Origin: Candidatus Melainabacteria bacterium
GTDB taxonomy: Bacteria > Cyanobacteriota > Vampirovibrionia > Obscuribacterales > Obscuribacteraceae
DNA length: 53,716 bases
Direction: 5' to 3'
NCBI GenBank assembly: GCA_020853845.1
Contig: JADYYD010000361.1
Location: forward strand, 1-53,716
The notes beneath the pieces are model-generated. The model was not told the DNA's origin. It saw only the letters and a program-made list of their open reading frames with translations, and did no database searches. How positions within the stretch are numbered: position 1 is the first letter of the stretch; each line of letters opens with the position of its first letter. Shown one piece after another: positions 26,375 through 34,693 of this stretch. Made by a program: the position numbers and the translations under genes.

Positions 26375-27589
26375 CTATCCGCCTTGCTTTGTGCGTAATG
26401 CGAAAACCGCTTCTAAAACTTCAGCCACCACCTGGTCGGGGGTCGAGGCACCGGCTGTTACACCAATGGTGATATCACCGTCCGGCAGCCAATCGTTTTC
26501 CACAATGCATTCGCTCTCATTTTGCGGCTTGTGCTTGATTGTATTGCCGGGACCGATGCAAGACGGCCCATCAATATGATAGGAAGGAATCTGCTTGTGA
26601 TCGGCTATCTCATGCAAATGACCGGTGTTGGAAGAATTGAAACCGCCGATGACGAGAATCACATCAAGCTTCTCCTCGACAAGGTTCAACATCGCATCCT
26701 GACGCTCTTGAGTGGCATCGCATATGGTGTCGCCCGGACTGAGGAAATGTTTCTCCAGATGTTCCGGTCCGTACTTCGTCATCATTGTGCGCTCGAACAG
26801 CTTGCCTATTTGCTCGGTTTCGCCCTTCAACATCGTTGTCTGATTGGCTACGCCGATGCGCACCAGGCGCTCGTCCGGATCGAAGCCTTTAGATGTTGCA
26901 GACCGAAATCGCTCGAGAAATTCTTCCCTGCTTCCGCCTTTCAAAATATATTCGGACACCCAGCCGGCTTCCGACATGTTCTGAACAATCAAGTAGTGGC
27001 GGGCTCTGGATGAAGTAGCAATGGTTTCTTCGTGATTGTACTTACCGTGAATGATGGCGGTGAATTCACCCTGCTCGTATTTAACGACGCGGTTCCAAAC
27101 ACGAGATACCCACGGACAGGTGGTATCGACAATCTCGCACTTCTTCGACTCGAGCAATTCCATTTCTTCGACTGAGGCGCCGAAGGCAGGAAGGATCACT
27201 ACTTCGCCTTCTTTGACCGGCGAAAAATCTTTGCTTCCGTCCCCTTTTGCGGCGATGAAATCAATTTGCATTTCGCGCAAATTCTGGTTGACGACCGGAT
27301 TGTGGATAATCTCATTGGTGATCCAGATACGTCTGTCCGGGAAATGACGCCGGGTTTCATACGCCATGGACACGGCACGATCCACGCCCCAGCAGAATCC
27401 GAAAGCCGAAGCCAATCTGATAGTCAGCCCGGAGCGCACCAAGGTGTTGTTGTTCTCCCGGAGCTCAGCTATCAACTCGGAGTCGTAGGCAGCTTTCAAC
27501 TCACCATGAATTTCGTCCTTGAGACCGAAACCTTTGCGATGGTAAGTCGAGTTTTGGTTTGATTGAGATGTGGACTTGGACTGAGACAT
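26375..27589 (-). CDS. ispH: 4-hydroxy-3-methylbut-2-enyl diphosphate reductase, cyanobacterial-type long form
   Basis: This 404-residue protein has the three cluster-ligand cysteines in [22 protein letters not shown] and [10 protein letters not shown]. It also has the active-site region GKYNHEET and the substrate-binding SSNTGHL. IspH reduces HMBPP to IPP and DMAPP, the final MEP-pathway step, with a 4Fe-4S centre. Length near 400 and an extended N-terminus resemble cyanobacterial and plant IspH rather than the ~315-residue proteobacterial form. This is one of the better lineage hints in the window. It is first in the ispH-hemE-hemY run. Confidence 0.96.
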   Translation of the reverse strand: MSQSKSTSQSNQNSTYHRKGFGLKDEIHGELKAAYDSELIAELRENNNTLVRSGLTIRLASAFGFCWGVDRAVSMAYETRRHFPDRRIWITNEIIHNPVVNQNLREMQIDFIAAKGDGSKDFSPVKEGEVVILPAFGASVEEMELLESKKCEIVDTTCPWVSRVWNRVVKYEQGEFTAIIHGKYNHEETIATSSRARHYLIVQNMSEAGWVSEYILKGGSREEFLERFRSATSKGFDPDERLVRIGVANQTTMLKGETEQIGKLFERTMMTKYGPEHLEKHFLSPGDTICDATQERQDAMLNLVEEKLDVILVIGGFNSSNTGHLHEIADHKQIPSYHIDGPSCIGPGNTIKHKPQNESECIVENDWLPDGDITIGVTAGASTPDQVVAEVLEAVFALRTKQGG

Positions 27590-27802
27590 TTTTCGTTAAC
27601 TTGAGAGTGGTGCCGACTGCATATGTGCGCCCTTTGCAGCCGCGCATGATTTTACAGTACACCAACAGAGTATGTACTAATACGGTGTTATTATGACTTC
27701 GTCTTACGCTTACTATGACCCCTAGTTACCAAGAGTCACCAATCAAGGGAGTCGGGAGCAATCAGCGGAAACCCCGCTACGGCCTGTTCTGGAGGATACG
27801 AC

Positions 27803-28201
27803 GTGAACAAGAAGATCGGTTTATTGGCGCTTCTCGCCCTCACCCTTAATACTTCGCCTGCATTTGCGGAAAGCGAAGGCACTATGGCTAAGCAAGCCCT
27901 GATGCTGCCAGTACGCATGGTCGCCATGGGCGGCGGAATGGTTTTCGGCATTCCTGTAGCGATAGTTCGCCGCACCGGAGCCCGCAGCGTCGGTTTCAGC
28001 GAACAATTCGCCGATAACATCGGCGGCAAAGAGCACATGATTCCCCTGGGCATGGCTTCTTTGATGGGCGTTCCTTTCGGCATGATCGTCGGAACCGCTG
28101 AAGGCGTGTATTCCGGTGGCAGAAACTCGATCAGTCATGGATGGGAAAAGCCGTTCAGCTTGGACTCCTTCAGCATGGGCGAAGAACTCGATTCCAAGTA
28201 A
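27803..28201 (+). CDS. Small exported protein of unknown function, Gly/Met-rich
   Basis: The GTG at 27803 is preceded by GGAGG at seven bases and gives 132 residues. A clear signal peptide (KIGLLALLALTLNTSPAFA) is followed by two glycine-zipper-like hydrophobic stretches (RMVAMGGGMVFGIPVAIV and LGMASLMGVPFGMIVGTAEGV). They are separated by a polar segment rich in Asn/Gly. The two stretches could insert in or associate with a membrane. No family is recognised. It has its own terminator (28237-28265) and a 213-bp upstream gap shared with the divergent ispH operon, so it is monocistronic. Confidence 0.7.
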   Translation: MNKKIGLLALLALTLNTSPAFAESEGTMAKQALMLPVRMVAMGGGMVFGIPVAIVRRTGARSVGFSEQFADNIGGKEHMIPLGMASLMGVPFGMIVGTAEGVYSGGRNSISHGWEKPFSLDSFSMGEELDSK

Positions 28202-28236
28202 GTCTTGTCGAGACAGCTCATAATTTAGATCAGTTG

Positions 28237-28265
28237 ATGGGGACGGATATGCTAACCGTCCCCAT
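28237..28265 (+). terminator. Intrinsic terminator-like hairpin
   Basis: ATGGGGACGG and CCGTCCCCAT form a perfect 10-bp stem with a nine-base loop, followed by TTTGATAT. It ends the transcript of the small exported protein 36 bp after its stop. The T-run is short, so efficiency is uncertain. Confidence 0.65.
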
Positions 28266-28307
28266 TTGATATATTTGGCTAAATTTGCCTGACAGAGAGA
28301 ATTTCCC

Positions 28308-28997
28308 ATGGCGACCGGTCGACAAAATGCCGTTAATGGCGTAAAAGCGCTGATCTTTGATATGGACGGCGTATTGATAGATTCAGAACCGCTGCATCTG
28401 CTCGCTTACCAAAGGTATCTTGCCGATTTTGGGCTAACTTTCCTCGAGGAAGACAATCACAACTTCCTGGGAATGAAAGACCTGGATTGTGCAAAACATC
28501 TTCTTAAGCGCCATAAGCTGGAGATGACGGCGATTGAGTTCGTACAACGCAAAGAGGCCGTGCTTCATCAGCTCTTCAAAGAACAGCTTCAAGTGCAGCC
28601 AGGGGTGCTTCAAACCCTCGAGAAAACTTCCCAATTGCAGATACCGACCGCGATCGCGTCATCAGCAACGATGCCCACAATTGAGCTTGTAGTTGAATTG
28701 ACCGGCACCAGAAAGTATTTCCAGTATCTTTGCTCCGGAGACGAAGTACCAAACGGCAAGCCGGCACCGGATGTATTTCTTCTGGCGGCGCAAAGACTGG
28801 GTCAAAATCCTTCCGAGTGTCTGGTAATTGAAGATACTTTCAATGGGGTTTGTGCGGCAAAGGCAGCGGGTATGATGTGCATTGCCATTCCGTGCCAGGC
28901 TACTAGGCACCAGGATTTCGCACACGCCGATCTGGTCCTGTCCGGCATGGCAGAAGTCAACCTCGTGGAGCTCGTCGCCCCAAGGAGTTTGGCTTGA
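28308..28997 (+). CDS. HAD-superfamily hydrolase, beta-phosphoglucomutase-like
   Basis: This 229-residue protein has HAD motif I FDMDGVLIDSEPL (nucleophile and acid/base aspartates, ~18-30), motif II AIASSAT (~111-117), the motif III lysine in NGKPAPDVF, and motif IV IEDTFNGVCAA. The helical cap inserted after motif I is the alpha-helical type of phosphatases and beta-phosphoglucomutase. It probably dephosphorylates or isomerises a small phosphorylated sugar in the cytoplasm. A GAGAG ribosome site is near the ATG. It is separated from the polyproline gene by about 120 bp and may be independent of it. Confidence 0.85.
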   Translation: MATGRQNAVNGVKALIFDMDGVLIDSEPLHLLAYQRYLADFGLTFLEEDNHNFLGMKDLDCAKHLLKRHKLEMTAIEFVQRKEAVLHQLFKEQLQVQPGVLQTLEKTSQLQIPTAIASSATMPTIELVVELTGTRKYFQYLCSGDEVPNGKPAPDVFLLAAQRLGQNPSECLVIEDTFNGVCAAKAAGMMCIAIPCQATRHQDFAHADLVLSGMAEVNLVELVAPRSLA

Positions 28998-29116
28998 CAT
29001 TAAGAAAAGCTGCAAGGCCCGTGCTTGGCAACGATATGCCTTTGATCGCTTCTTAATTAGTGGGTATAACGAAACGAGTAAGTGACTAAGAGTAAGTCGT
29101 CAGGTAGGTACCAATA

Positions 29117-31690
29117 ATGAAATCCATTGAGAAGGATAGGATTCTCAGGCTGAATTGCCCTGGCTTCGGCGAAGAGTCTTTCCTCACATCCGGTCGCGCC
29201 AAACCTCTCGATTACTACACAGCCATAATCGTGAACCCGGTCAGCACGCTGCACCTGTTCGACAGAGATCCGGACATGATTCGGCAGATCGAAGCTGCCC
29301 AGACTGAAGGTCTTACTTCAGTCAATACGACCAATGATGCATTGCTCGAAGCAATTACCGACGAAATCAACAGCCGCACTGAGCAACTGGTCAAGTTTCT
29401 CGAGAAGGGCGGCATTCTGGTTTACTTCCTGTGCCGACCTTTCCTCATTCAGGGCAAGGCGTCGGCTATGGACAACTATGTCTGGCTGCTCAGCCTCGCT
29501 CCAGATAAATCGACCGAGCGAAACACTCGACACATGAGCGCCGTATCTCATGGTCGCAACGTGGAAATGACCGATGAAGGCAACGAGAGTGAATTTGCCT
29601 CATATCTGGCTCAACCCGGTATTGAATGGAGCACCATTATTCGCACGGACTTCCTTACGGAAGGTTATAACGTGCTGGCTACAGCCGGTCCGAAGAAGTG
29701 CATATCAGCGCACCTTTACGCAGGTGATAAGGGCGGCAGGATTATCTTCCTTCCGGCACCATATTCGCCGGATTTCGACCGCACATTGATCCATTGCCTC
29801 AACCTCTGGTATTCCAAGCGCGAAGGCGAGGACATTTCTCAATATGTGAAAGACGAAACAGCAGCGCTAGTGGCCGCTTCCGTGGAGCATCAAGCGCAGG
29901 CGATCGCTACCGATCCGCACAAGTTTGTTTCCAACAAAGCAAGCACTTCCAGTACGCAATTGCCCAGACTGGAAAGCCCGCAGATTCAAGAAGCGGCTCC
30001 AGCGGCAGCAACAAACTCTGGTGGTTCCGGTCTGGGTGCGATGCTTGCAGCCAAGACGGCCGAGTCCTCGACCGCGACACTGCCTGAGCCGACAACAGCA
30101 ACTGCATCGGTACCGCCCCTTTCATTATCCGGCGAACACAATTCGCCAATGGCAACTTATGACAAGTTGCCCGCAGCGAGCATGGATTCTCTTACTTCCG
30201 ACACTATAGATTTGTCAGCACAGCCTGGCGCCATGAGCGCGGAAGACATTATCAATTCTGTGAAAGCCGAAGCAGCAAAGACGGAAACACCTGCACCGAG
30301 ACCATCGCTTGGTTCTCTTCTTGGTGGAGCGGAACCGGAAGCGCCGGCACCACCGCCACCGCCGCCGCCACCACCTCCGCCTCCGCCGCCTCCTCCACCT
30401 CCACCTCCACCTCCGCCTCCACCTCCGCCACCGCCCCCGGTGCCAGAGCCAGAGCCACCGCCGCCACCACCACCTCCACCGCCTCCGCCACCTCCGCCGC
30501 CGCCTGAACCGGTTGCACCAGCAGCGGAAGCAAGCAAAGCCACCAATTTGATGGCTCAGTTGGAATCATTGAAAGTTTCCGGTCAAGCTGCACAGCCTGC
30601 GACCTCACGCCCCGAGGACGATGCGCAGACAGGTGAGAGCACTTCGACAGGCACGCACGCACCCATCAGTTTGGACGAGCCATTGAGTCTTACCGACTCT
30701 CTGACCGAACTCGCGGACGAGCCGGCACCGGAACCACCGGCGCCACCACCACCACCTCCTCCACCACCTCCTCCTCCTCCTCCGCCACCTCCGGTTGAGT
30801 CGGAGCCTATGCCGGAACCTATGCCGGAGCCTATAAAAGTAGAGGCACCACCGCCGCCACCACCTCCGCCTCCGCCCTTGCCCGTGGAGCCTGAGCCGCC
30901 GCCGCCGCCTCCTCCTCCGCCGCCACCACCACCACCACCTCCTCCTCCGCTTCCGGCACCACCGCCACCACCTTCACCGCCGAAGCCGGAATCCATAGTC
31001 AGTGAGTCGAGTACACATTCAATACAGGCAAAAGCAATGAGCACACAATTGGAAGAAAACACAGCAGTCGGCGCACCAGATTGGTGCTTGCAGTACTCCT
31101 TCCCTGGGTTGAATGAGCTCAAGGCCGAAAGGAATGACTTGAACGAACAGATTCGCCAGATTCAAAACAGAATCGGCACGATCGAATCGCGCATTTCGCT
31201 TCTCGACGGCATCAAGAATTCGCTGCTTTCTGCTGACGGCACCGGACTGGTTTCCGCATGCCAGAAGGCATTCGGAAAGATCGGCTGGAGCACCACCGTT
31301 TCACCAAGCAATCCCAACGAATTGTGGCTCAACCTTGGTGAGAAGGCCGATGTTCTCACCCATGTGGTGAAGAGCAACTCTCAAGCTAAACGTACGGACC
31401 TTGCTCTTCTGGGCGAATCGGTTATCAATTACTGGGGCGAGCATGAAAGCGAACCAAAAGGTTTGCTGGTTGCTTGCACCTGGTCCAACAGACCTCCGAC
31501 CGAGCGCACCGAGCCGGACTTCACTGAAGCTCTGGCAGAGTTCGCCAAGAAGAAAAATCTCTGCTTGATGACTTCCATGCAATTGCTGTGCATCTTCAAG
31601 GATCTCGAACTCGGCGCCATCAGTGCTGAGGACGTGCGCCGCAAAATCATGGAAACTAGCGGTGTCCTAAGTGGCTTCTCACTCACCTAA
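29117..31690 (+). CDS. Large polyproline protein with degenerate PD-(D/E)XK-like C-terminal domain
   Basis: This 857-residue protein has four parts. Residues ~1-250 form an alpha/beta domain (DYYTAIIVNPVSTLHLF, EKGGILVYFLCRPFLI, GGRIIFLPAPYSPD) that may be Rossmann-like. An Ala/Ser/Thr linker runs to ~405. Three proline tracts follow: ~411-467 (about 30 then about 17 consecutive prolines), ~540-562 and ~577-623, coded by all four Pro codons. A coiled coil (~663-697) leads into a C-terminal domain (~705-857) with the layout of nuclease-like domains in other bacterial proteins (ELWLNLGEKADVLTHVVKS, then EPKGLLVACTWSNRPP and CLMTSMQLL). The expected glutamate before the VK is absent, so catalysis is doubtful. 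It is likely co-transcribed with the next gene. Function unknown. Confidence 0.72.
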   Translation: MKSIEKDRILRLNCPGFGEESFLTSGRAKPLDYYTAIIVNPVSTLHLFDRDPDMIRQIEAAQTEGLTSVNTTNDALLEAITDEINSRTEQLVKFLEKGGILVYFLCRPFLIQGKASAMDNYVWLLSLAPDKSTERNTRHMSAVSHGRNVEMTDEGNESEFASYLAQPGIEWSTIIRTDFLTEGYNVLATAGPKKCISAHLYAGDKGGRIIFLPAPYSPDFDRTLIHCLNLWYSKREGEDISQYVKDETAALVAASVEHQAQAIATDPHKFVSNKASTSSTQLPRLESPQIQEAAPAAATNSGGSGLGAMLAAKTAESSTATLPEPTTATASVPPLSLSGEHNSPMATYDKLPAASMDSLTSDTIDLSAQPGAMSAEDIINSVKAEAAKTETPAPRPSLGSLLGGAEPEAPAPPPPPPPPPPPPPPPPPPPPPPPPPPPPPPVPEPEPPPPPPPPPPPPPPPPPEPVAPAAEASKATNLMAQLESLKVSGQAAQPATSRPEDDAQTGESTSTGTHAPISLDEPLSLTDSLTELADEPAPEPPAPPPPPPPPPPPPPPPPPVESEPMPEPMPEPIKVEAPPPPPPPPPPLPVEPEPPPPPPPPPPPPPPPPPPLPAPPPPPSPPKPESIVSESSTHSIQAKAMSTQLEENTAVGAPDWCLQYSFPGLNELKAERNDLNEQIRQIQNRIGTIESRISLLDGIKNSLLSADGTGLVSACQKAFGKIGWSTTVSPSNPNELWLNLGEKADVLTHVVKSNSQAKRTDLALLGESVINYWGEHESEPKGLLVACTWSNRPPTERTEPDFTEALAEFAKKKNLCLMTSMQLLCIFKDLELGAISAEDVRRKIMETSGVLSGFSLT

Positions 31691-31711
31691 TAACTAGATT
31701 CGAGGCTAATA

Positions 31712-32407
31712 GTGTCGTTAACCACATTGATCATTTGCGAGGCCGGTGAAGAAAAGGCCAAGCAGATTGAAGAGTTGATCAGAGCCCATAGTGAGCTCAG
31801 GCTCATCGGCACAGTCAACAGGCAAAGTGCAGCCAAGCAAATCGCTTCGTTGACACCTAAGCTGGTATGGATCGAATTAGCGCCCGAGCCCATGAAGGCA
31901 CTGACGCTTCTGGGTGATTTGCGAGAGCAACACCCGAAAATTCAATTCGTGGTCAGCAACGAAACGCTTGATGGCGGATTGATCAAAACATCAATGCAGT
32001 TAGGCGCCACAGATTTCCTTGATTCGCAAACATGGAAAGATCAGCTTCCTGACGTGGTCAAAAGAGTAGTCATCAAAGCAGAGCAGTTGCATGCTTCCGG
32101 GGCAGCAGCAGCTCCCTCGACTGCAGCCTCTAAAGAAAGAGATGCCATGCCTCCCGGGCTCGCCGCGGCACTGGCGGACGATGACGACGATGAGCCGATA
32201 TCATTGAAGCCGTCGGCTTCTCCTGCATCATCATCAGGCATTCAGCTTGATTCCGTGCATGCCCAGAGTCAAACCGGAACGACGCAAGCCATGCGCACGC
32301 GTTCGAAAGAAATCAAAGGCAGCTCAACTGCTTCACCAGCCTGGATCTGGGCTGTGATTTTTGGTTTGTTCGGCTTGTCGTTCTTGTTTTACAAACTCTA
32401 TCCATAA
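31712..32407 (+). CDS. Pseudo-receiver protein with C-terminal membrane anchor
   Basis: The GTG at 31712 has GAGG six bases upstream, 21 bp after the polyproline gene, and gives 231 residues. Residues 1-~125 have a CheY-like pattern (LTTLIICEAGEEKAKQIEEL, PKLVWIELAPEPM, LGATDFLDSQ). The phospho-acceptor position is Glu (VWIEL), the acidic pocket is changed, and the conserved lysine is not where it should be. It therefore resembles the pseudo-receivers of CpaE/TadZ proteins, but without the ATPase part. An acidic linker (DDDDDE) and Ser-rich stretch lead to a single C-terminal membrane span (~207-229). A tail-anchored partner of the polyproline protein is the simplest reading. Confidence 0.65.
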   Translation: MSLTTLIICEAGEEKAKQIEELIRAHSELRLIGTVNRQSAAKQIASLTPKLVWIELAPEPMKALTLLGDLREQHPKIQFVVSNETLDGGLIKTSMQLGATDFLDSQTWKDQLPDVVKRVVIKAEQLHASGAAAAPSTAASKERDAMPPGLAAALADDDDDEPISLKPSASPASSSGIQLDSVHAQSQTGTTQAMRTRSKEIKGSSTASPAWIWAVIFGLFGLSFLFYKLYP

Positions 32408-32410
32408 CTT

Positions 32411-32438
32411 GCGATCAAGAAGCTGCGATCAAGAAGCT
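32411..32438. repeat. 14-bp perfect tandem duplication spanning a stop codon
   Basis: GCGATCAAGAAGCT occurs twice in a row (32411-32424, 32425-32438). The second copy contains the TGA stop of the minus-strand pterin dehydratase. GATCAAG-AAG-CTTGATC at 32427-32443 also forms a seven-bp hairpin between the convergent gene ends. This resembles the 15-bp duplication at 7428-7457. Confidence 0.85.
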
Positions 32439-32752
32439 TGATCTATCTTGGCGGCAAGAATGAAATCGCTTTCGGTAAGACCGCCGGCCGCGTGCGTCCA
32501 GATTTCCACTTTTAGTTTGCCCCAGGCAACTAGAAGATCCGGATGGTGCCCTTCGGATTCGGCAATTTCCCAAATCTTGTTCGCCAGCTTCATAGGCTCG
32601 TTGAAGTCTTTGAAGGAAAAGCTCTTCACTATCTTCTTCTCGTCTTCAACTTGCCATCCGCTCACCTGTTTAAGCAGATCGTTTCTTTCGCTCTCGCTCA
32701 AGGTCGGCGTTCCACCACTGCATGGAATGCACTTCTTCTTCGACAATGACAT
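32429..32752 (-). CDS. phhB: 4a-hydroxytetrahydrobiopterin (pterin-4a-carbinolamine) dehydratase
   Basis: This 107-residue protein has the family signature EGHHPDLLVAWGKLKVEIWTH (catalytic histidines in GHHPD) and the upstream FKDFNEPMKLANKIWEIAE helix. It recycles the pterin cofactor after aromatic amino acid hydroxylation, or acts in molybdopterin-related repair in organisms lacking a hydroxylase. No hydroxylase gene is in the window. The basic N-terminus has two cysteines (KKKCIPCSGG), common in bacterial members. It starts 12 bp after the LOG-fusion gene stop, so the two share a transcript. Confidence 0.92.
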   Translation of the reverse strand: MSLSKKKCIPCSGGTPTLSESERNDLLKQVSGWQVEDEKKIVKSFSFKDFNEPMKLANKIWEIAESEGHHPDLLVAWGKLKVEIWTHAAGGLTESDFILAAKIDQAS

Positions 32753-32764
32753 TTGATTTTTTCC

Positions 32765-34480
32765 TTATGCTCCGCCGGTTTGCAGAACAATATTACCGGT
32801 TTGTTCGCCTGCCATACCTGAATTAGGAACTGCCCGTCTTTGCCTCAAATCTTTGATGATGTCCCGCGGGTCGCTGACAATTTGGTACAAATCACGGTCA
32901 CCCTTGGAAATCAAACCGTCTTTTTCCATCGCTCTCATCATGTTGTCGAAATGCTTGTATGGCAGCTCCGACATGATGTACACCGGTACCGGATCTTTCT
33001 TCTTCGTCTGCAAGTGCGTGATCAGCTCCGCCATCTCGTCTACGGATCCGATGCCGCCCTTTTCAACAATGGCTACATCATGTTCCCGCAACACTTGTTT
33101 GCGAGGTCCGAATTCTGCAAACTTGAGAATGTGCGTTTGATATCCGTTGCCCAATCTTTCATGCGGCAGCTCTAGAGACGAGCCGATACTCTTGCCGCCT
33201 CGTTCATAGGCGCCGCGGTTTCCGGCTTCCATTATTCCGCCTGCGCCACCGGTGTTCATCGTATAGCCTTCCTGAGAAAGCAGAGCTGATGTATACCGGC
33301 CTCTTTGATATGCAAAGGTGTCCGATTTCGTTCTTGCCGAACCGTACATGGTGGCAATGGGGCCGTTTTCTCGTATGGTTTTCAATCCGGCGATAACATC
33401 GAGATTGGCTCGGTTGAGCATCGCTTGATCGGCAAGCGGCAACAAACTCATAGTTTGCGAATCTACCAGTTTGAAATCCGGAGTCTTCAATAGACCGCCT
33501 GCTAATGCCGCGTCCTGTTCTGCAATCTTATCGTAGTGCCAGCGCGGCGGTGCATTCGGATCGCGAGTCGACTCGGCAAGTCTGGTCATGTCTTCGAGTG
33601 TGCGAACGCCTTTTACACCGCTTGTCGGTTTGTATTTTTCATATGCGATATTGGCGCCGCCCATCATGGCGCCGCCGAGAGCAAAAGTAGTCGCCGCCTG
33701 GAATGTATCATGCGCCGATGCAAAACCGTTGCCGGCCAAAAGCGACTTTCCTTGCACATCTATGACACCACCAACGACACCACCTGCCGCGCCGACGAAC
33801 ATGTCATTTTTCATTACTGCCCTGAAAGTATTATTTGCAAGTATGCCTTCAGTGTACGCTTTGGCTGCCGTCAGTCCATTTGCTTCGGCGATGGCTTGCT
33901 GGTTGAAAGCGCGCATTCCAAGCCCTTTCAGACCAATACTTGCGGCCGTCATTCCGCCCCAGGTCACCGAGCCCACGAGCATGTTGCGCGTGCGCGCCGT
34001 CAGAAAATCTTCACCCTCTTCATTCGGAGTAAAGATTGCGTTGTAACCGGCGCCAGCAAGAGCGGCTTTAGCAATTGGAGCGATCGCACCGCGATTCATT
34101 AGTGCGTAGTGCGCAGAAGTTTCCATTTTGGCGCCCGCACCCGGACCGGCAACTCTTGCCATAACTAAAAATGGAATGGCGCCGCCTATCGTTCCACCCA
34201 CAGTCTGACCAGCCCAGGCTGAAGATCCGAATTCGGCGTGTTCGGGTTTGGCAAAGTATTTGGTGCTCTGCTCTAGATTAGTGCCGGCCACTTTATCTAT
34301 GAGCTGAGTTGCACCGGTCAGTGGAGATTGGACAAGACTATATTTAAATGATGACCACGCACCGGCAGCAAAGTCTTCCATCGCCGAACGCGTCGAAGTC
34401 TGGCTTTTACCGGAATCGGCAGCAGCGAATTTCTCAGTCGCATTGACTGCTTCAGACACGTTTGATTCACCAGCGGGCAT
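32765..34480 (-). CDS. LOG-family (lysine-decarboxylase-like) domain fused to a glycine-rich N-terminal half
   Basis: This 571-residue protein has a C-terminal LOG/YvdD-like nucleoside-5'-monophosphate phosphoribohydrolase domain (~370-545): MYGSARTK, GGAGGIMEAGNRGA, and KGGIGSVDEMAEL in place of the usual PGGxGTxxE. The glutamate is kept; Pro is replaced by Lys and the second Thr by Ser. The N-terminal ~300 residues are Ala/Gly-rich with several weakly hydrophobic stretches (AGQTVGGTIGGAIPFLVMARV, MFVGAAGGVVGGVIDV, ALGGAMMGGANIAY) and no signal peptide. They resemble membrane-inserting glycine-zipper regions. Stand-alone LOG proteins are ~190 residues, so the fusion is unusual. Substrate is unknown; cytokinin activation is a plant role and not implied. 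Confidence 0.75.
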   Translation of the reverse strand: MPAGESNVSEAVNATEKFAAADSGKSQTSTRSAMEDFAAGAWSSFKYSLVQSPLTGATQLIDKVAGTNLEQSTKYFAKPEHAEFGSSAWAGQTVGGTIGGAIPFLVMARVAGPGAGAKMETSAHYALMNRGAIAPIAKAALAGAGYNAIFTPNEEGEDFLTARTRNMLVGSVTWGGMTAASIGLKGLGMRAFNQQAIAEANGLTAAKAYTEGILANNTFRAVMKNDMFVGAAGGVVGGVIDVQGKSLLAGNGFASAHDTFQAATTFALGGAMMGGANIAYEKYKPTSGVKGVRTLEDMTRLAESTRDPNAPPRWHYDKIAEQDAALAGGLLKTPDFKLVDSQTMSLLPLADQAMLNRANLDVIAGLKTIRENGPIATMYGSARTKSDTFAYQRGRYTSALLSQEGYTMNTGGAGGIMEAGNRGAYERGGKSIGSSLELPHERLGNGYQTHILKFAEFGPRKQVLREHDVAIVEKGGIGSVDEMAELITHLQTKKKDPVPVYIMSELPYKHFDNMMRAMEKDGLISKGDRDLYQIVSDPRDIIKDLRQRRAVPNSGMAGEQTGNIVLQTGGA

Positions 34481-34693
34481 ATGGGCAAGACCTCACAGCA
34501 GCGCGTGTGCACTGCTTTTCTTGCGGCAGCGCTTTCATTTGCACCGCCGTCATAGGTAGATGAAGAGCCCTCGACCAAATCGAGGATTAGTTGCCTAAAT
34601 TGAAAGAGACGAAGATAAACGCATAATAGCCGCGGCGATATGCGAACGCATTGGGGAAAATACCACCGGCACCTTAAATTCGATCAGCATGCA

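Noticed and set aside
30157-31122. Long glycine-rich open frames on the minus strand
   Set aside because: They are the mirror image of the polyproline tracts on the plus strand; the sense strand has the ribosome site, start and domain structure.
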